Origin: a bacterium
GTDB lineage: Bacteria; Myxococcota; UBA727; JAUIJE01
NCBI GenBank assembly: GCA_030431455.1
Contig: JAUIJE010000019.1
Coordinates: 62,001-126,000 of the forward strand
Direction of reading: 5' to 3'
DNA: 64,000 bases
Below the pieces are notes generated by a model that saw nothing but the letters and a program-made list of their open reading frames with translations, had not been told where the DNA came from and made no database searches. Positions 41,792-50,271 of the stretch are shown here, one piece after another; the stretch's first letter is position 1, and each line of letters opens with the position of its first letter. The position numbers and the translations under genes were made by a program.

Positions 41792-42763
41792 TCAGGGCAT
41801 GAAGGGGCGGAACCAGACCGTTCGCTCGATGGTGCTGAACGTATTCACGCAGTCGACGTACCAGCGGTCGCCCGCGCCCACGGGGAAACTCGCGTCCGCA
41901 TAATAGATGTGGGCGTCCCCGGTGCTCGACGTGTACCGGTGGACCGCGGCGCGGCCCGCGACCTCAAAGCCGCCCGTCCCGCCGGTTTGAATGTAAGCGA
42001 TGCAGTAGCCGCGCGATCCGTTGATGGCGGCTTCGAGCGACACCGTGACCACGCCGTTGGTGCCGGCGGTGATGGGCGCCCCCGCGGTGGCGTTGATGGC
42101 GGCGGTGGTGGTGTCGTTCCGTTCGCCCCACACGCTGGTCAGCGCGCTGACCTGCCGGCCGGGGCCGATCTGCATCACCGCCGCGTCCCCGAACCCGTCG
42201 GTGGAGGCGCCGTCGGTGAAAAACCGGATCGGCGCGTTGTTGGTGACAATGCGAATGTGTTCGTTGGGGTTGCCGGAATAGAGGCCGAGGTCGGGGAAGG
42301 TCATCGACGGCGGCGTCCCTTTGTAGACCGCCCCGCCTTGGACCTCGAGCTGCCCGGTGACGGTGAACTGGGTGCCGTGGCCGGCCCGGGTGGCCTGGGG
42401 CAAAGCCCAGATCTGTTGGCGGCCGGTCAGCGGGGTGCCGTCGACCTCGATGGCCACGAACAGCTCCGCGGCGGAGAACACCGCGTCGGGCAGTGCAGTG
42501 CCATTTTGACCGAGCACCACCGCAAAATCCCCGTTGGCCACGTCCACCAGCAGGGTCTCGGTGTGCAGGGGGGTACCGGCCACCGCGTCGTCGAAGATGG
42601 TGAACGCGATGTCGATCTGGGTGTTGACCCCGACGCCGTTGAGGTCGAGGTGGGCGCGGTAGGGGATGCCCCGGGCGGGGGGACCGTCGCCGGCGGCGTG
42701 GACGAGCGCGGTGATGAGGATCGCGGCGGCGATGACGAGGACGGGCAACTTCGTACGAGGCAT
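41792..42763 (-). CDS. exported protein, tandem paralogue B
   Basis: A 323-residue protein, paralogue of the gene at 40840. The signal and first 120 residues are almost the same (MPRTKLPVLVIAAAILITALVHAAGD...), and even the leader (CGCTTGGAGC before the ATG) is shared. It carries an extra middle segment of about 55 residues (TPPSMTFPDLGLYSGNPNEHIRIVTNNAPIRFFTDGAS split), which looks like a beta-helix or tail-fibre insert, and a related C-terminal domain (RGYCIAYIQTGGTGGFEVAGRAAVHRY). It appears to be a recent tandem duplication with a swapped or inserted centre. Confidence 0.7.
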   Translation of the reverse strand: MPRTKLPVLVIAAAILITALVHAAGDGPPARGIPYRAHLDLNGVGVNTQIDIAFTIFDDAVAGTPLHTETLLVDVANGDFAVVLGQNGTALPDAVFSAAELFVAIEVDGTPLTGRQQIWALPQATRAGHGTQFTVTGQLEVQGGAVYKGTPPSMTFPDLGLYSGNPNEHIRIVTNNAPIRFFTDGASTDGFGDAAVMQIGPGRQVSALTSVWGERNDTTTAAINATAGAPITAGTNGVVTVSLEAAINGSRGYCIAYIQTGGTGGFEVAGRAAVHRYTSSTGDAHIYYADASFPVGAGDRWYVDCVNTFSTIERTVWFRPFMP

Positions 42764-42873
42764 TTCGAGCTCCAAGCGACGGTTTGGAGTCTACCGCGAC
42801 AACCAGATCCGGCGCTGGCTCACGCCGCGGCTGTCTCACGGGTCGTGGTCGAGTGAGCACAGGAGGATGGGAC

Positions 42874-43455
42874 ATGAAGATTTGGGCCATGGGGGTGGTG
42901 TTGGCCGCCGGTCTTGTCGCGGGACCGGCCGCGGCCCAGCAAGCGAAATGTACCCGTGCGTACGGCCAGACCGCGTGCGGCTACGACTGCACGGCCGCCT
43001 ACGGCCAAATCAAGTGCGCCCAGACCCCGGCCGGGGTGTGCGAGGCCCGCGCGGGGCAAATCACCTGCTGGGACCCCCCGGGCGACGTCGGGTGGCAACG
43101 CCGCGTGCCCAAGGCGAGCTGCACCCGCGCCTATGGGCAGACCGCGTGTGGCTATCACTGCAAAGCCGCGTACGGCCAACTGAAGTGTGCGCAGACACCC
43201 CAGGGGGTGTGCCAAGCCCAGTACGGGCAACTGTCGTGTTGGGACCCGCCCCCGTCGCGCCGCGCGCCCGCGGGCCGGGTGGGCCGGGGCCGGTCTCGAC
43301 GGGGCCAAGCCCCGGTGCAGGCGGAGTGCAAAAGCGCGTACGGCAAGACCGCGTGTGGCTACGGTTGCGTGGCCGCGTACGGCGACCTGCAATGCGCGTC
43401 GCATCCCGGGGGGGTGTGCACCGCGGCCTATGGCAAAATTGTGTGCAGCGGCTGA
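42874..43455 (+). CDS. secreted protein with three cysteine-rich repeats
   Basis: A 193-residue protein. Signal MKIWAMGVVLAAGLVAGPAAAQQ. The mature protein consists of three units, starting near residues 26, 80 and 150, of the pattern C-x2-AYG-x2-ACGY-x-C-x-AAYG-x3-CA-x2-P-x-GVC-x4-G-x3-C. Each unit has six Cys. The last two are separated by a basic Arg/Pro/Gly linker (RRAPAGRVGRGRSRRGQAP). AGGAGG precedes the ATG. The regular Cys spacing suggests disulphides in the periplasm or outside. No enzymatic motif; function unknown. Confidence 0.8.
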   Translation: MKIWAMGVVLAAGLVAGPAAAQQAKCTRAYGQTACGYDCTAAYGQIKCAQTPAGVCEARAGQITCWDPPGDVGWQRRVPKASCTRAYGQTACGYHCKAAYGQLKCAQTPQGVCQAQYGQLSCWDPPPSRRAPAGRVGRGRSRRGQAPVQAECKSAYGKTACGYGCVAAYGDLQCASHPGGVCTAAYGKIVCSG

Positions 43456-43459
43456 GCGC

Positions 43460-44431
43460 TCAGGCCGCGGGCGCGGCGGCCTCGACGGGGGCGAGGCCTT
43501 CCCGGTCCGCGGTCAAAAACGGCAACGCCGCGTCGAGGAACGCCCCGGGGTTGTCGACGTGGGCGAAGTGGGACGCGCGCTCGAGCCACACCATGTCCGC
43601 GCCGGGCACGAGGGCGGAAAGGCGCTTGCCCACCACCGGCGGCACCATCGGGTCGCGCCGGGCGTAGATCAGCTGGAGCGGGACCGGGAAGGCCTCGCCC
43701 CCGTCCCGGCGTCGACGAAGCCGGGCTTCAAAGGTGGCCAGCCCCGACACGCTCATGGTCTCCCGCAGGTACTTGTACAGGCCGCGGCGCCCGGCGGCGG
43801 TGCGCAATGGAGCTGCATACTGGGCGTGCTCCTCGCGCGACTTGAGCGTCTCGTCGTAGTAGTGCACGTTGGTGTGCACCCACCGCTCCACGTCACGCCG
43901 GACCAGCGCGTCGAAGAGCGCGGCGCTCCCGGGCAGACCCAGCGCCCCCTTGAGCGCGTAGAGCCGGGGCAACGGCACCGCGGGACCATGCAACTGCACG
44001 AGCCGCGACATGTCGACCCCGTCGAGCGCGGCCTGCATCGCGAGGTATCCGCCCATGCTGTTGCCCACCACCGCGCAGCCGGCGATCCCCAGGCCGTCCA
44101 TGACGTCGCCCAGCCAGCGCCCGAGCCGGGCCGGGGTGTAGACCTCGTCGAGAACAACTTCGGACGCGCCGTTGCTGGGGAGGTCGGGGGCGTAGACGGT
44201 GAAGTGTTCGGCCAGGGGCTTGTAGACGTAACGCCACGAGTAGTTGGACGTCATCAGGCCGTGCAGCAACAGCAGCGGCGGCCCTTTGCCCAGGGTGCGC
44301 ACCGCGACGTGCATGCCCGGGCCGAAGGGCACGTGAATGGTCTTTTCCGTGGTCGCGTCGAAGCCGTGCGGTACCCGGGGATGGTCGGGCACGTCGGCCA
44401 GCGGCAACTGGTCGAAAGGGGCGCGGTCCAT
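43460..44431 (-). CDS. alpha/beta hydrolase
   Basis: A 323-residue alpha/beta-hydrolase. LLLLHGLMTSNYSWRYV (oxyanion HG), VYAPDLPSNGASEV, the nucleophile elbow AVVGNSMGGYLAM (Ser near residue 133), LIYARRDPMVP (Asp near residue 262) and ERASHFAHVDNPGAF (His near residue 290) make a full triad. No signal peptide, so cytosolic. The cap region is basic and Leu-rich. This pattern covers haloalkane dehalogenase-like and ester hydrolases. The substrate cannot be told. It converges on the cysteine-rich gene with a 4-bp gap. Confidence 0.85.
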   Translation of the reverse strand: MDRAPFDQLPLADVPDHPRVPHGFDATTEKTIHVPFGPGMHVAVRTLGKGPPLLLLHGLMTSNYSWRYVYKPLAEHFTVYAPDLPSNGASEVVLDEVYTPARLGRWLGDVMDGLGIAGCAVVGNSMGGYLAMQAALDGVDMSRLVQLHGPAVPLPRLYALKGALGLPGSAALFDALVRRDVERWVHTNVHYYDETLKSREEHAQYAAPLRTAAGRRGLYKYLRETMSVSGLATFEARLRRRRDGGEAFPVPLQLIYARRDPMVPPVVGKRLSALVPGADMVWLERASHFAHVDNPGAFLDAALPFLTADREGLAPVEAAAPAA

Positions 44432-44522
44432 GTGGTCGAGGTACCATGGTCACCGGGGCCGACAACGCCCCTTGCCACCGTTGTCACCATCCGTCATGAA
44501 CGCGGCAGAGAGAGGGAGAACC

Positions 44523-45188
44523 ATGAAGTCCAATGTTGCAGTTGTCGCGTTGCTCGGTTTGTTCGTCGGGGCGCCGGCCCACGCCGCCGGTTGGGAGCTC
44601 ACCACCACCAAGGGTTCGTTGAAAATCTACAAACGCGAAAAGGCCGGCTCCGAGGTCAAAGAGGTCAAGGCCGTGGGCATCATCAAGGCCCCCGCCCACG
44701 CGGCGAAGAATGTGCTCGACGACCTCGAGCACTACCCGGACTTCATGCCCTACGTCGAGACGGCCAAGATTCTCAAGCGCAACGGCCGGACCATCATCAA
44801 CTACCAGTACCTCGACACCCCGCTCATCGCCGACCGGGACTACGTGATCGAGCGGCATGACGAGTCGAGCTGGGGCAAAGACGGCAAGCCCATTTACAAG
44901 TTGCGGTGGACGTCGGCCAAGCCCGGGGTGGGACCCAAGCCCACCGACGACGCGGTCCGCTTGACCACCGTCAACGGCTCTTGGCTGCTCGAGCCCATCG
45001 ACGACAACACCACCAAGGGCACGTATTACCTGCACACCGATCCGGGCGGCTCGTTGCCCGGCTTCGTGGTCAACATGGCCAACGGCAAGGCCATCCCCGG
45101 CGTGTTCGAAGCGGTCGAAAAACAAGCCAACAAAGAGAAGTACAAGTCCAAGACCCCCGCCTATCCCGAGGCGTCGGCCAAGCCCTGA
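44523..45188 (+). CDS. exported START/SRPBCC-domain lipid-binding-like protein
   Basis: A 221-residue protein with a signal peptide (MKSNVAVVALLGLFVGAPAHAA). The body has the START-type order: GWELTTTKGSLKIYKREKAGSEVKEVKAVGIIKAPAHAAKNVLDDLEHYPDFMPYVETAKILKRN, then LIADRDYVIERHDES and RLTTVNGSWLLEPIDDNTTKGTYYLHTDPGGSLPGFVVNMANGKAIPGVFEAV. Similar exported START proteins of proteobacteria are thought to carry lipids or hydrophobic ligands in the periplasm. The C-terminus is Lys-rich (ANKEKYKSKTPAYP). The nearby genes give no clear context. Confidence 0.85.
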   Translation: MKSNVAVVALLGLFVGAPAHAAGWELTTTKGSLKIYKREKAGSEVKEVKAVGIIKAPAHAAKNVLDDLEHYPDFMPYVETAKILKRNGRTIINYQYLDTPLIADRDYVIERHDESSWGKDGKPIYKLRWTSAKPGVGPKPTDDAVRLTTVNGSWLLEPIDDNTTKGTYYLHTDPGGSLPGFVVNMANGKAIPGVFEAVEKQANKEKYKSKTPAYPEASAKP

Positions 45189-45259
45189 GCCCCGGTGCGC
45201 GGTGACCCGCCCCGGGTCACCGGGTTCGAGATCTCGCCGCCAGTGGCGATGATGGGGTG

Positions 45260-45760
45260 ATGACCGGTAGGTTCCCTCCGGACCCGCTTTCGGAGACCGC
45301 ACCGTTGGACATTCAGCTGAGCGACAGCGACGTGGTCGTCGCCCATCGAGAGCGAAGTCTGATCGTGGTGTGGCGAGGCGAGACGCGGGCCTCGTTTGTG
45401 GACGACATCCACACCTGGCTGGCGGCGCAAAGGCGCCGCGACGGCGATGAGCTGTTCGCCATGACCGCGGTGTTCGAGGCCACGGTCAAACCGCCCAAGG
45501 GCGAGATGCGTAAGCTTTGGGCCGATTCGATGAAACGCACCGACCCTTGCCTGGCCATGCTGGTCAACTGCCTGCCCGCCACCGGGTTCAAAGCGGCCAT
45601 GGTGCGCAGCGCGTTTTCCGCGATCAACTTGATGCAAAAGCCGCCCTTCGAAGCGCACGTCACCGCGAAGATCGGCGAGTCGGCGCTGTTGGTGGCCCGC
45701 AAGTTTCATGTGGACGCCAACGGCGTGGCCCTGGACATCGAGCGCGCGCGCAAAGCCTGA
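45260..45760 (+). CDS. STAS-like domain protein
   Basis: A 166-residue protein without signal or membrane segments. The core VAHRERSLIVVWRGETRASFVDDIHTWLAAQRRRDGDELFAMTAVFEATVKPPKGEMRKLWADSMKRTDPCLAMLVNCLPATGFKAAMVRSAFSAINLMQKPPFEAHVTAKIGESALLVARKF alternates strands and helices like the STAS/SpoIIAA-like proteins of Myxococcota. Such domains usually act in protein-protein switching. No phosphorylatable Ser motif of SpoIIAA is evident. The ATG at 45260 was chosen; a GTG lies 3 bp upstream. Function unknown. Confidence 0.6.
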   Translation: MTGRFPPDPLSETAPLDIQLSDSDVVVAHRERSLIVVWRGETRASFVDDIHTWLAAQRRRDGDELFAMTAVFEATVKPPKGEMRKLWADSMKRTDPCLAMLVNCLPATGFKAAMVRSAFSAINLMQKPPFEAHVTAKIGESALLVARKFHVDANGVALDIERARKA

Positions 45761-45917
45761 CCGCGGGTCGCGTCGACGGGCGACCGACATCAACCACCAG
45801 GTCATGACACGCACGAGGTCCACCCACCTCCGCGCACCGACCGACGGCGGCGGGGTGGGCTTTCGGTCGGCAAAGCGGTACACCTAGCCGCATACGCCCT
45901 AGATTCGGAAGGCACGC

Positions 45918-48062
45918 ATGCTCAAATCATTTGCTTGGATCAGAACCCTATCTTTGATGATGGCTCTCACTGGCTTCGGCATGGTCACGACCACCGGCTG
46001 CCCGACCGACACCGGAGACGGTGACGGCGACGGCGATGGCGATGGCGACGGAGACGGTGACGGGGATGGCGACGGTGACGGCGACGGCGACGGTGACGGT
46101 GACGGGGACGGTGATGGTGACGGGGACGGTGATGGCGACGGGGATGGCGACGGGGATGGCGATGGTGACGGAGACGGCGACGGCGACGGTGACGGCGACG
46201 GAGATGGCGACGGGGACGGCGACGGTGACGGTGACGGAGATGGCGACGGTGACGGAGATGGCGACGGCGACGGCGATGCCTGTTCGGGGGCGATGACCGT
46301 GACGCTGCCGTTTGCGGTGTCCGGCGATGACTTTGATGCGGACTTCCCGGACAACGGGACGATCATGGGCACGGATTGTTCGACGGTGTCGAGCACCCCG
46401 GGGACCAAACCCGAAGCGGTGTTTGCGTTCGACCTGTTGGCTGGCCAAAACGTGGTCGCCTACGAGAACAACACCGGCCTCGACCTCGTGATCCACCTGT
46501 TGGGCGCCTGCATGAGCGACAACGAGACCTGTCTCGGCAGCCTCGACTTCGGCGAGGACCAAGGCGTGTCCCTCACCGCCGACGCCGACGGGACCTACTA
46601 CGCGGTGTTCGAGAGCTGGGGCAACGCCACCGGCACCGCCCGGGCCTACGACATCCACATCGCGAGCCCCGAGTGCGGCAACGGCAACGTCGAGCCCGGC
46701 GAGGCCTGCGACGACGGCAACACCGCCGCGGGCGACGGCTGTGACGACGTGTGCGGCGCGGTCGAAGACGGGTACGCGTGCGACACCACCGTGCAGCCCA
46801 CCGACTGCCGCCAAATCGTGTGCGGCGACGGGTACGTCGACGGGGACGAGGTATGCGACGATGGCAACGCGGTGGACGGAGACGGCTGCAATGAGCTGTG
46901 CGACACCATCGAGGACGGGTACTACTGCGACGTGGAGATGTCCCCCACGCTGTGCACCGCCATCGTGGTGCTCAACAACGGTGACGCCTGTGACCCCGAC
47001 GACCCGATCAACATCTGCGACGTCGACGCGGGGGCCTTCTGTTTGGAGACCGCGCCGGACAGCGGGACGTTCACCTGCGAAAACCCCGCCGCCGAGGCCT
47101 GCGCCAACCAGCTGTTGATCGCCACCACCGGAGACAACGTCGGCGACCTCACCGGGGCCACCGACGACTTCGGCGCCGGTTGCAGCACGAGCACGTTGCC
47201 CCGCACCGGTCGTCCCGACGACGTGTGGGAGTACAGCGTGGTCGGCGACAACGTGAACGTGCGGTTCGAAGAGACCGGTTCGTTGGACGCGGTCTTTGCG
47301 GTCCGCACCACCTGCGAGCTGGCCAGCACCAACCTTCACTGCGCGGACTTCCCCGAGGAGTACAACGCGGTGGGGGCGCGCAACGGCGACGTCTTCTACA
47401 TCATCATGGACCGCTGGAGCGGCACCTCCACGGTGGTGGACTACGTGCTGACCATCACCGAGATTCCGATCCTGAGCGAAGGCGACGCCTGCGTGGTGGG
47501 TGACGAGGACTCCATCTGTGAGGACGGCCTGGTCTGCTACCAAGACGTGTGCACTGCCATTGTGTACCTCAACGAGGGCGACGCCTGCGTGGACGACAAC
47601 CCCGCCGAGCTGTGCACCGCGCCGCTCGAGTGCGTCAACAACGTCTGCACCGACCTCGCGGCCGAGACCTGCAACGCCGCCATCGTGCTCACCGGCACCG
47701 GCGGGACCGAGACCGGCACCGCGACCTACGGTGGCCTCAACGCCGAGGCGTACGAGACCCCGGACAATGAGTGCACCACCTACTCGTCCACCGGCAACGA
47801 GCAGGTGTTCGAGGTGACGGTGCCCGCGGGCCAAACCCTGACCGCGACCATGGGCAACAACGGCGGCGCCATCGACGCGGCCATCTACCTGCTCGACGGT
47901 TGCCCGGGGACCACCTGCCTGATCGGCACCGACGACGGCCAGGACGAGACGTTGACCTGGACCAACAACGACGCGAACCCGGTCACGGTGTTCATCGTGG
48001 CGGACCGCTTCCTCAACGTGGGAGTGGAGTACGACTACGAGATGACGTGGTCGATCCAATAA
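45918..48062 (+). CDS. large lipoprotein with Gly-Asp linker and Cys-rich (DUF4215-like) repeats
   Basis: A 714-residue protein. Signal ends at TTTGC (residue 28). Residues 33-120 are about 43 Gly-Asp units, a strongly acidic flexible stalk. Residues 120-250 form a beta domain ([17 protein letters not shown]...). Around residue 253 come two Myxococcus-type Cys-rich repeats ([54 protein letters not shown]), the DUF4215 signature. More Cys-paired segments lead to a C-terminal domain near residues 575-714. It is probably a cell-surface protein. A terminator follows 24 bp after the stop. Confidence 0.85.
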   Translation: MLKSFAWIRTLSLMMALTGFGMVTTTGCPTDTGDGDGDGDGDGDGDGDGDGDGDGDGDGDGDGDGDGDGDGDGDGDGDGDGDGDGDGDGDGDGDGDGDGDGDGDGDGDGDGDGDGDGDGDACSGAMTVTLPFAVSGDDFDADFPDNGTIMGTDCSTVSSTPGTKPEAVFAFDLLAGQNVVAYENNTGLDLVIHLLGACMSDNETCLGSLDFGEDQGVSLTADADGTYYAVFESWGNATGTARAYDIHIASPECGNGNVEPGEACDDGNTAAGDGCDDVCGAVEDGYACDTTVQPTDCRQIVCGDGYVDGDEVCDDGNAVDGDGCNELCDTIEDGYYCDVEMSPTLCTAIVVLNNGDACDPDDPINICDVDAGAFCLETAPDSGTFTCENPAAEACANQLLIATTGDNVGDLTGATDDFGAGCSTSTLPRTGRPDDVWEYSVVGDNVNVRFEETGSLDAVFAVRTTCELASTNLHCADFPEEYNAVGARNGDVFYIIMDRWSGTSTVVDYVLTITEIPILSEGDACVVGDEDSICEDGLVCYQDVCTAIVYLNEGDACVDDNPAELCTAPLECVNNVCTDLAAETCNAAIVLTGTGGTETGTATYGGLNAEAYETPDNECTTYSSTGNEQVFEVTVPAGQTLTATMGNNGGAIDAAIYLLDGCPGTTCLIGTDDGQDETLTWTNNDANPVTVFIVADRFLNVGVEYDYEMTWSIQ
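46010..46277 (+). repeat. long Gly-Asp coding repeat
   Basis: About 43 units of GGN-GAY in one uninterrupted block, the longest in the window. Codon third positions vary (GGC, GGT, GGG, GGA; GAC, GAT), so the peptide is conserved at the protein level. Such tracts can also change length by slippage. Confidence 0.9.
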
Positions 48063-48085
48063 CCGTGTAGAGCGGTGAGACCGAA

Positions 48086-48116
48086 AAGGGGCCCTGGCGA
48101 CGGGGCCCTTTTTCTT
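48086..48116 (+). terminator. Rho-independent terminator
   Basis: Stem GGGCCC (48089-48094) with GGGCCC (48103-48108), flanked by A/T pairs, then TTTTTCTTTT. It closes the lipoprotein gene at 45918. Confidence 0.85.
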
Positions 48117-48149
48117 TTGCCCTGGCCCGGTCACGCCGGGCGGGCGGGG

Positions 48150-48446
48150 TCAGCCCACCAGCTCCCAGGTCTCGAGCGACGGGAACGACCCTTCGACGCG
48201 CACCACGCGCCCATCGAGGTTGCCCAGCCGCGCGTAAAGCTCGGCCGCGGCCCGGGTCAGGTCACTGCCCCAGTTGCGTCCCACAAAGACGTGGGCCGCG
48301 GGCTCGGTGAGGTCATCGATGCTGAAGGTGACGTCGGCATCCGACCGGTAGACGGTGAGGGTTCCGTTGGTGCGGTCGTAGACCACACGGTCACCTTTGC
48401 GCGGTTGGTCGAGGACGCCGTCCGCGAAGACATTTCGAAATTGCAT
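48150..48446 (-). CDS. small protein, function unknown
   Basis: A 98-residue protein with no signal or membrane segment. The sequence QPRKGDRVVYDRTNGTLTVYRSDADVTFSIDDLTEPAAHVFVGRNWGSDLTRAAAELYARLGNLDGRVVRVEG reads as a small mixed alpha/beta fold. I do not recognise a family. It is divergent from the six-gene transglutaminase/ATP-grasp operon, with a gap of about 260 bp. It could be a regulator or accessory of that operon, but nothing in the sequence proves it. Confidence 0.55.
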   Translation of the reverse strand: MQFRNVFADGVLDQPRKGDRVVYDRTNGTLTVYRSDADVTFSIDDLTEPAAHVFVGRNWGSDLTRAAAELYARLGNLDGRVVRVEGSFPSLETWELVG

Positions 48447-48490
48447 AGGGCATTGGCTCCGATCGGATTACGGGCCAGGTCAAAAAGTGT

Positions 48491-48709
48491 GTGCCGGGCG
48501 CGCGGTTGCCGGTGCCGCAGATCTGTGAGCAGCGGGGCGCCACGCGCAAAAACTGCGGGTTTTTCAAATGTCGCTGGACAATCCGCACACACGCGGCGGG
48601 ACCCGCCGTAACCCAGGTTGAACTCATTTTTTGGATTTGTGACATGAACACCAGCGCGAAAAGCGCCGGCGGGGCGTCGTGTTGTCTCCGCCCGAGAGGT
48701 CAGCCGTGA
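48491..48709 (+). CDS. possible short Cys-containing leader ORF
   Basis: Open frame of 72 codons from a GTG at 48491. Its stop (TGA, 48707-48709) overlaps the GTG of the 7TM-transglutaminase gene as GTGA, a pattern typical of coupled genes. It contains QICEQRGATRKNCGFFKCRW and a later Cys pair (GASCC). The start is weak and the codon use is not clearly that of a gene. It may be a leader peptide, part of the operon or a chance frame. An ATG at 48643 would leave only 21 codons. Confidence 0.3.
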   Translation: MPGARLPVPQICEQRGATRKNCGFFKCRWTIRTHAAGPAVTQVELIFWICDMNTSAKSAGGASCCLRPRGQP

Positions 48710-50271
48710 CCACGGTTCACCGGGTCATGGTGTGGGGCATGGTGGCGCTGGCCACGGTGCTCAGCCTGGTTCGACTCAACGCCATCGGCTTCAACCAGGA
48801 CTACATCCTCCCCAAACGTGTGTGGCAGGTGGACATCCTGCAGACGGTGAGCGACGCGTCGGGGGGCGCGGAGGTCTCGGCGCTGCTCCCGACCACCACC
48901 TCGCGGCAAAACATCCTCGATGCGGCCAACCTGTCGCCGGACTTTGACCATGTGGCCGAGCCCGACGGCCCCAACCTCGTCGGGCGCTGGCGCTTGCAGC
49001 CGCGCAAGGACGGGGGACAGATCAAATACACCGTGCGGGTGCAGCCCGAGGCGGTGCGCTTCGACATCGATCCCGACATTCGGCTGAGCGACGATGTCCC
49101 CGCGGGGCTTCAGGCCTTCGTCGCCGCCACCGACGAGATTCAGGTGGACGCGGCGGACGTGCGGGAGTTGGCCACGTCCCTGCGCCCCGACTCGGGGAGC
49201 GTGCTCCGCTATGCACAGTCCGCCTTCGATCATGTGCAGGGGTTCCAGTTTCGCCCGTTCAAAGGCACCACCAGCGCGCTCACCGCGCTTCGGCTCGGGG
49301 AGGCCAGTTGCAATGGCCGCAGCCGGCTGTTGGTCGCGCTGTTCCGCGCCCAGAACATCCCCGCGCGGCTGGTGGGCGGGGTCATCCTCGAGGAGGGCAG
49401 CAAGCGCACGTCGCACCAGTGGATGGAGGCGTTCATCGCCGGGCGCTGGGTGCCGTTCGACGCGCTCAACCATCACTTTGCCCAGATCCCCGCCCACTAC
49501 CTCGAGCTGTACCGGGGTGACCTCGCGGAGTTCAAACACACGTCGGGCATCACCTACCGTTACGAGTTCAAGATGCGGCCCGAGCTGGTGCCCCCGTCGA
49601 CCATCGCGGAGAAGCGTGACGCGTTGGGGGTGTGGTCGATCTTCGAGCAGCTCGGCTTGTCGCTGGATCTGCTGCGCATCCTGATCATGATGCCGCTGGG
49701 CGCGATGGTCATCGTCATCTTCCGCAACGTGGTGGGGTTGAAGACCTTTGGCACGTTCCTGCCCACGCTGATCGCGGCCGCGAGCACCAACACCGGGTTT
49801 TGGTCGGGGGTGTTCGGCTTTGTGGTCATCGTGTTGCTCACGTCTCTGGTCCGCCGGGCCATCGCCCCGCTGCAGCTGCTCCACTCTCCACAGTTGGCCA
49901 TCCTGTTGACCACCACGGTGTCCTTGATGGTGGTGCTGACGTTTGTGGGTGCTCAGTTTGGGTTGTCCGGTCTCACCCGCATCACGCTGTTCCCCATTGC
50001 TGTTCTCGCCATCACCGCGGAGCGCTTCGTGCTCATGGAGGCGGAGGAGGGCGCGGTGGAGGCGCTGCGCACCTTGGCCTGGACCGTGGTGGTGGTGTTT
50101 TTCTGCTACCTCGCGATCAGCTCGGTGGCGCTTCAGTTGTTGTTGCTGAGTTTCCCCGAGCTGTTGCTGGTGGTGGTGGCGGTGGACATCTGGCTGGGCC
50201 GGTGGCTCGGCCTGCGCGTCACCGAGTGGGCCCGGTTCCGGCCGGTGTTGGCCGCGGCGGAGATCCGATGA
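48706..50271 (+). CDS. transglutaminase domain fused to seven membrane helices (Transglut_i_TM/7TM_transglut type)
   Basis: A 521-residue protein. The GTG at 48706 (AGAGGT upstream) begins a signal-anchor helix (RVMVWGMVALATVLSLVRL). Residues 40-330 are extracytoplasmic, with a transglutaminase-like core. The core has Cys202 in EASCNGRSRLLVALFRAQNIPARLVGG, His237 in SHQWMEAFI and Asp252 in VPFDALN, the right order and spacing for a Cys-His-Asp triad. Residues 335-510 hold about seven membrane helices. Databases usually call this family inactive transglutaminase fused to 7TM. The ATP-grasp gene follows with a 4-bp overlap, the usual partnership of this family. Confidence 0.9.
   Translation: MTTVHRVMVWGMVALATVLSLVRLNAIGFNQDYILPKRVWQVDILQTVSDASGGAEVSALLPTTTSRQNILDAANLSPDFDHVAEPDGPNLVGRWRLQPRKDGGQIKYTVRVQPEAVRFDIDPDIRLSDDVPAGLQAFVAATDEIQVDAADVRELATSLRPDSGSVLRYAQSAFDHVQGFQFRPFKGTTSALTALRLGEASCNGRSRLLVALFRAQNIPARLVGGVILEEGSKRTSHQWMEAFIAGRWVPFDALNHHFAQIPAHYLELYRGDLAEFKHTSGITYRYEFKMRPELVPPSTIAEKRDALGVWSIFEQLGLSLDLLRILIMMPLGAMVIVIFRNVVGLKTFGTFLPTLIAAASTNTGFWSGVFGFVVIVLLTSLVRRAIAPLQLLHSPQLAILLTTTVSLMVVLTFVGAQFGLSGLTRITLFPIAVLAITAERFVLMEAEEGAVEALRTLAWTVVVVFFCYLAISSVALQLLLLSFPELLLVVVAVDIWLGRWLGLRVTEWARFRPVLAAAEIR

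Noticed and set aside
45948-46300. Gly-Asp repeat region as a CRISPR or minisatellite array
   Set aside because: No regular spacer/repeat structure; the period is 6 bp, in frame, with variable third bases, so it is a coding repeat.
48618-48646. TTGAAC-17-GACATG as the promoter of the six-gene operon
   Set aside because: The -35 is acceptable but the -10 matches the consensus poorly; too weak to list as a feature.
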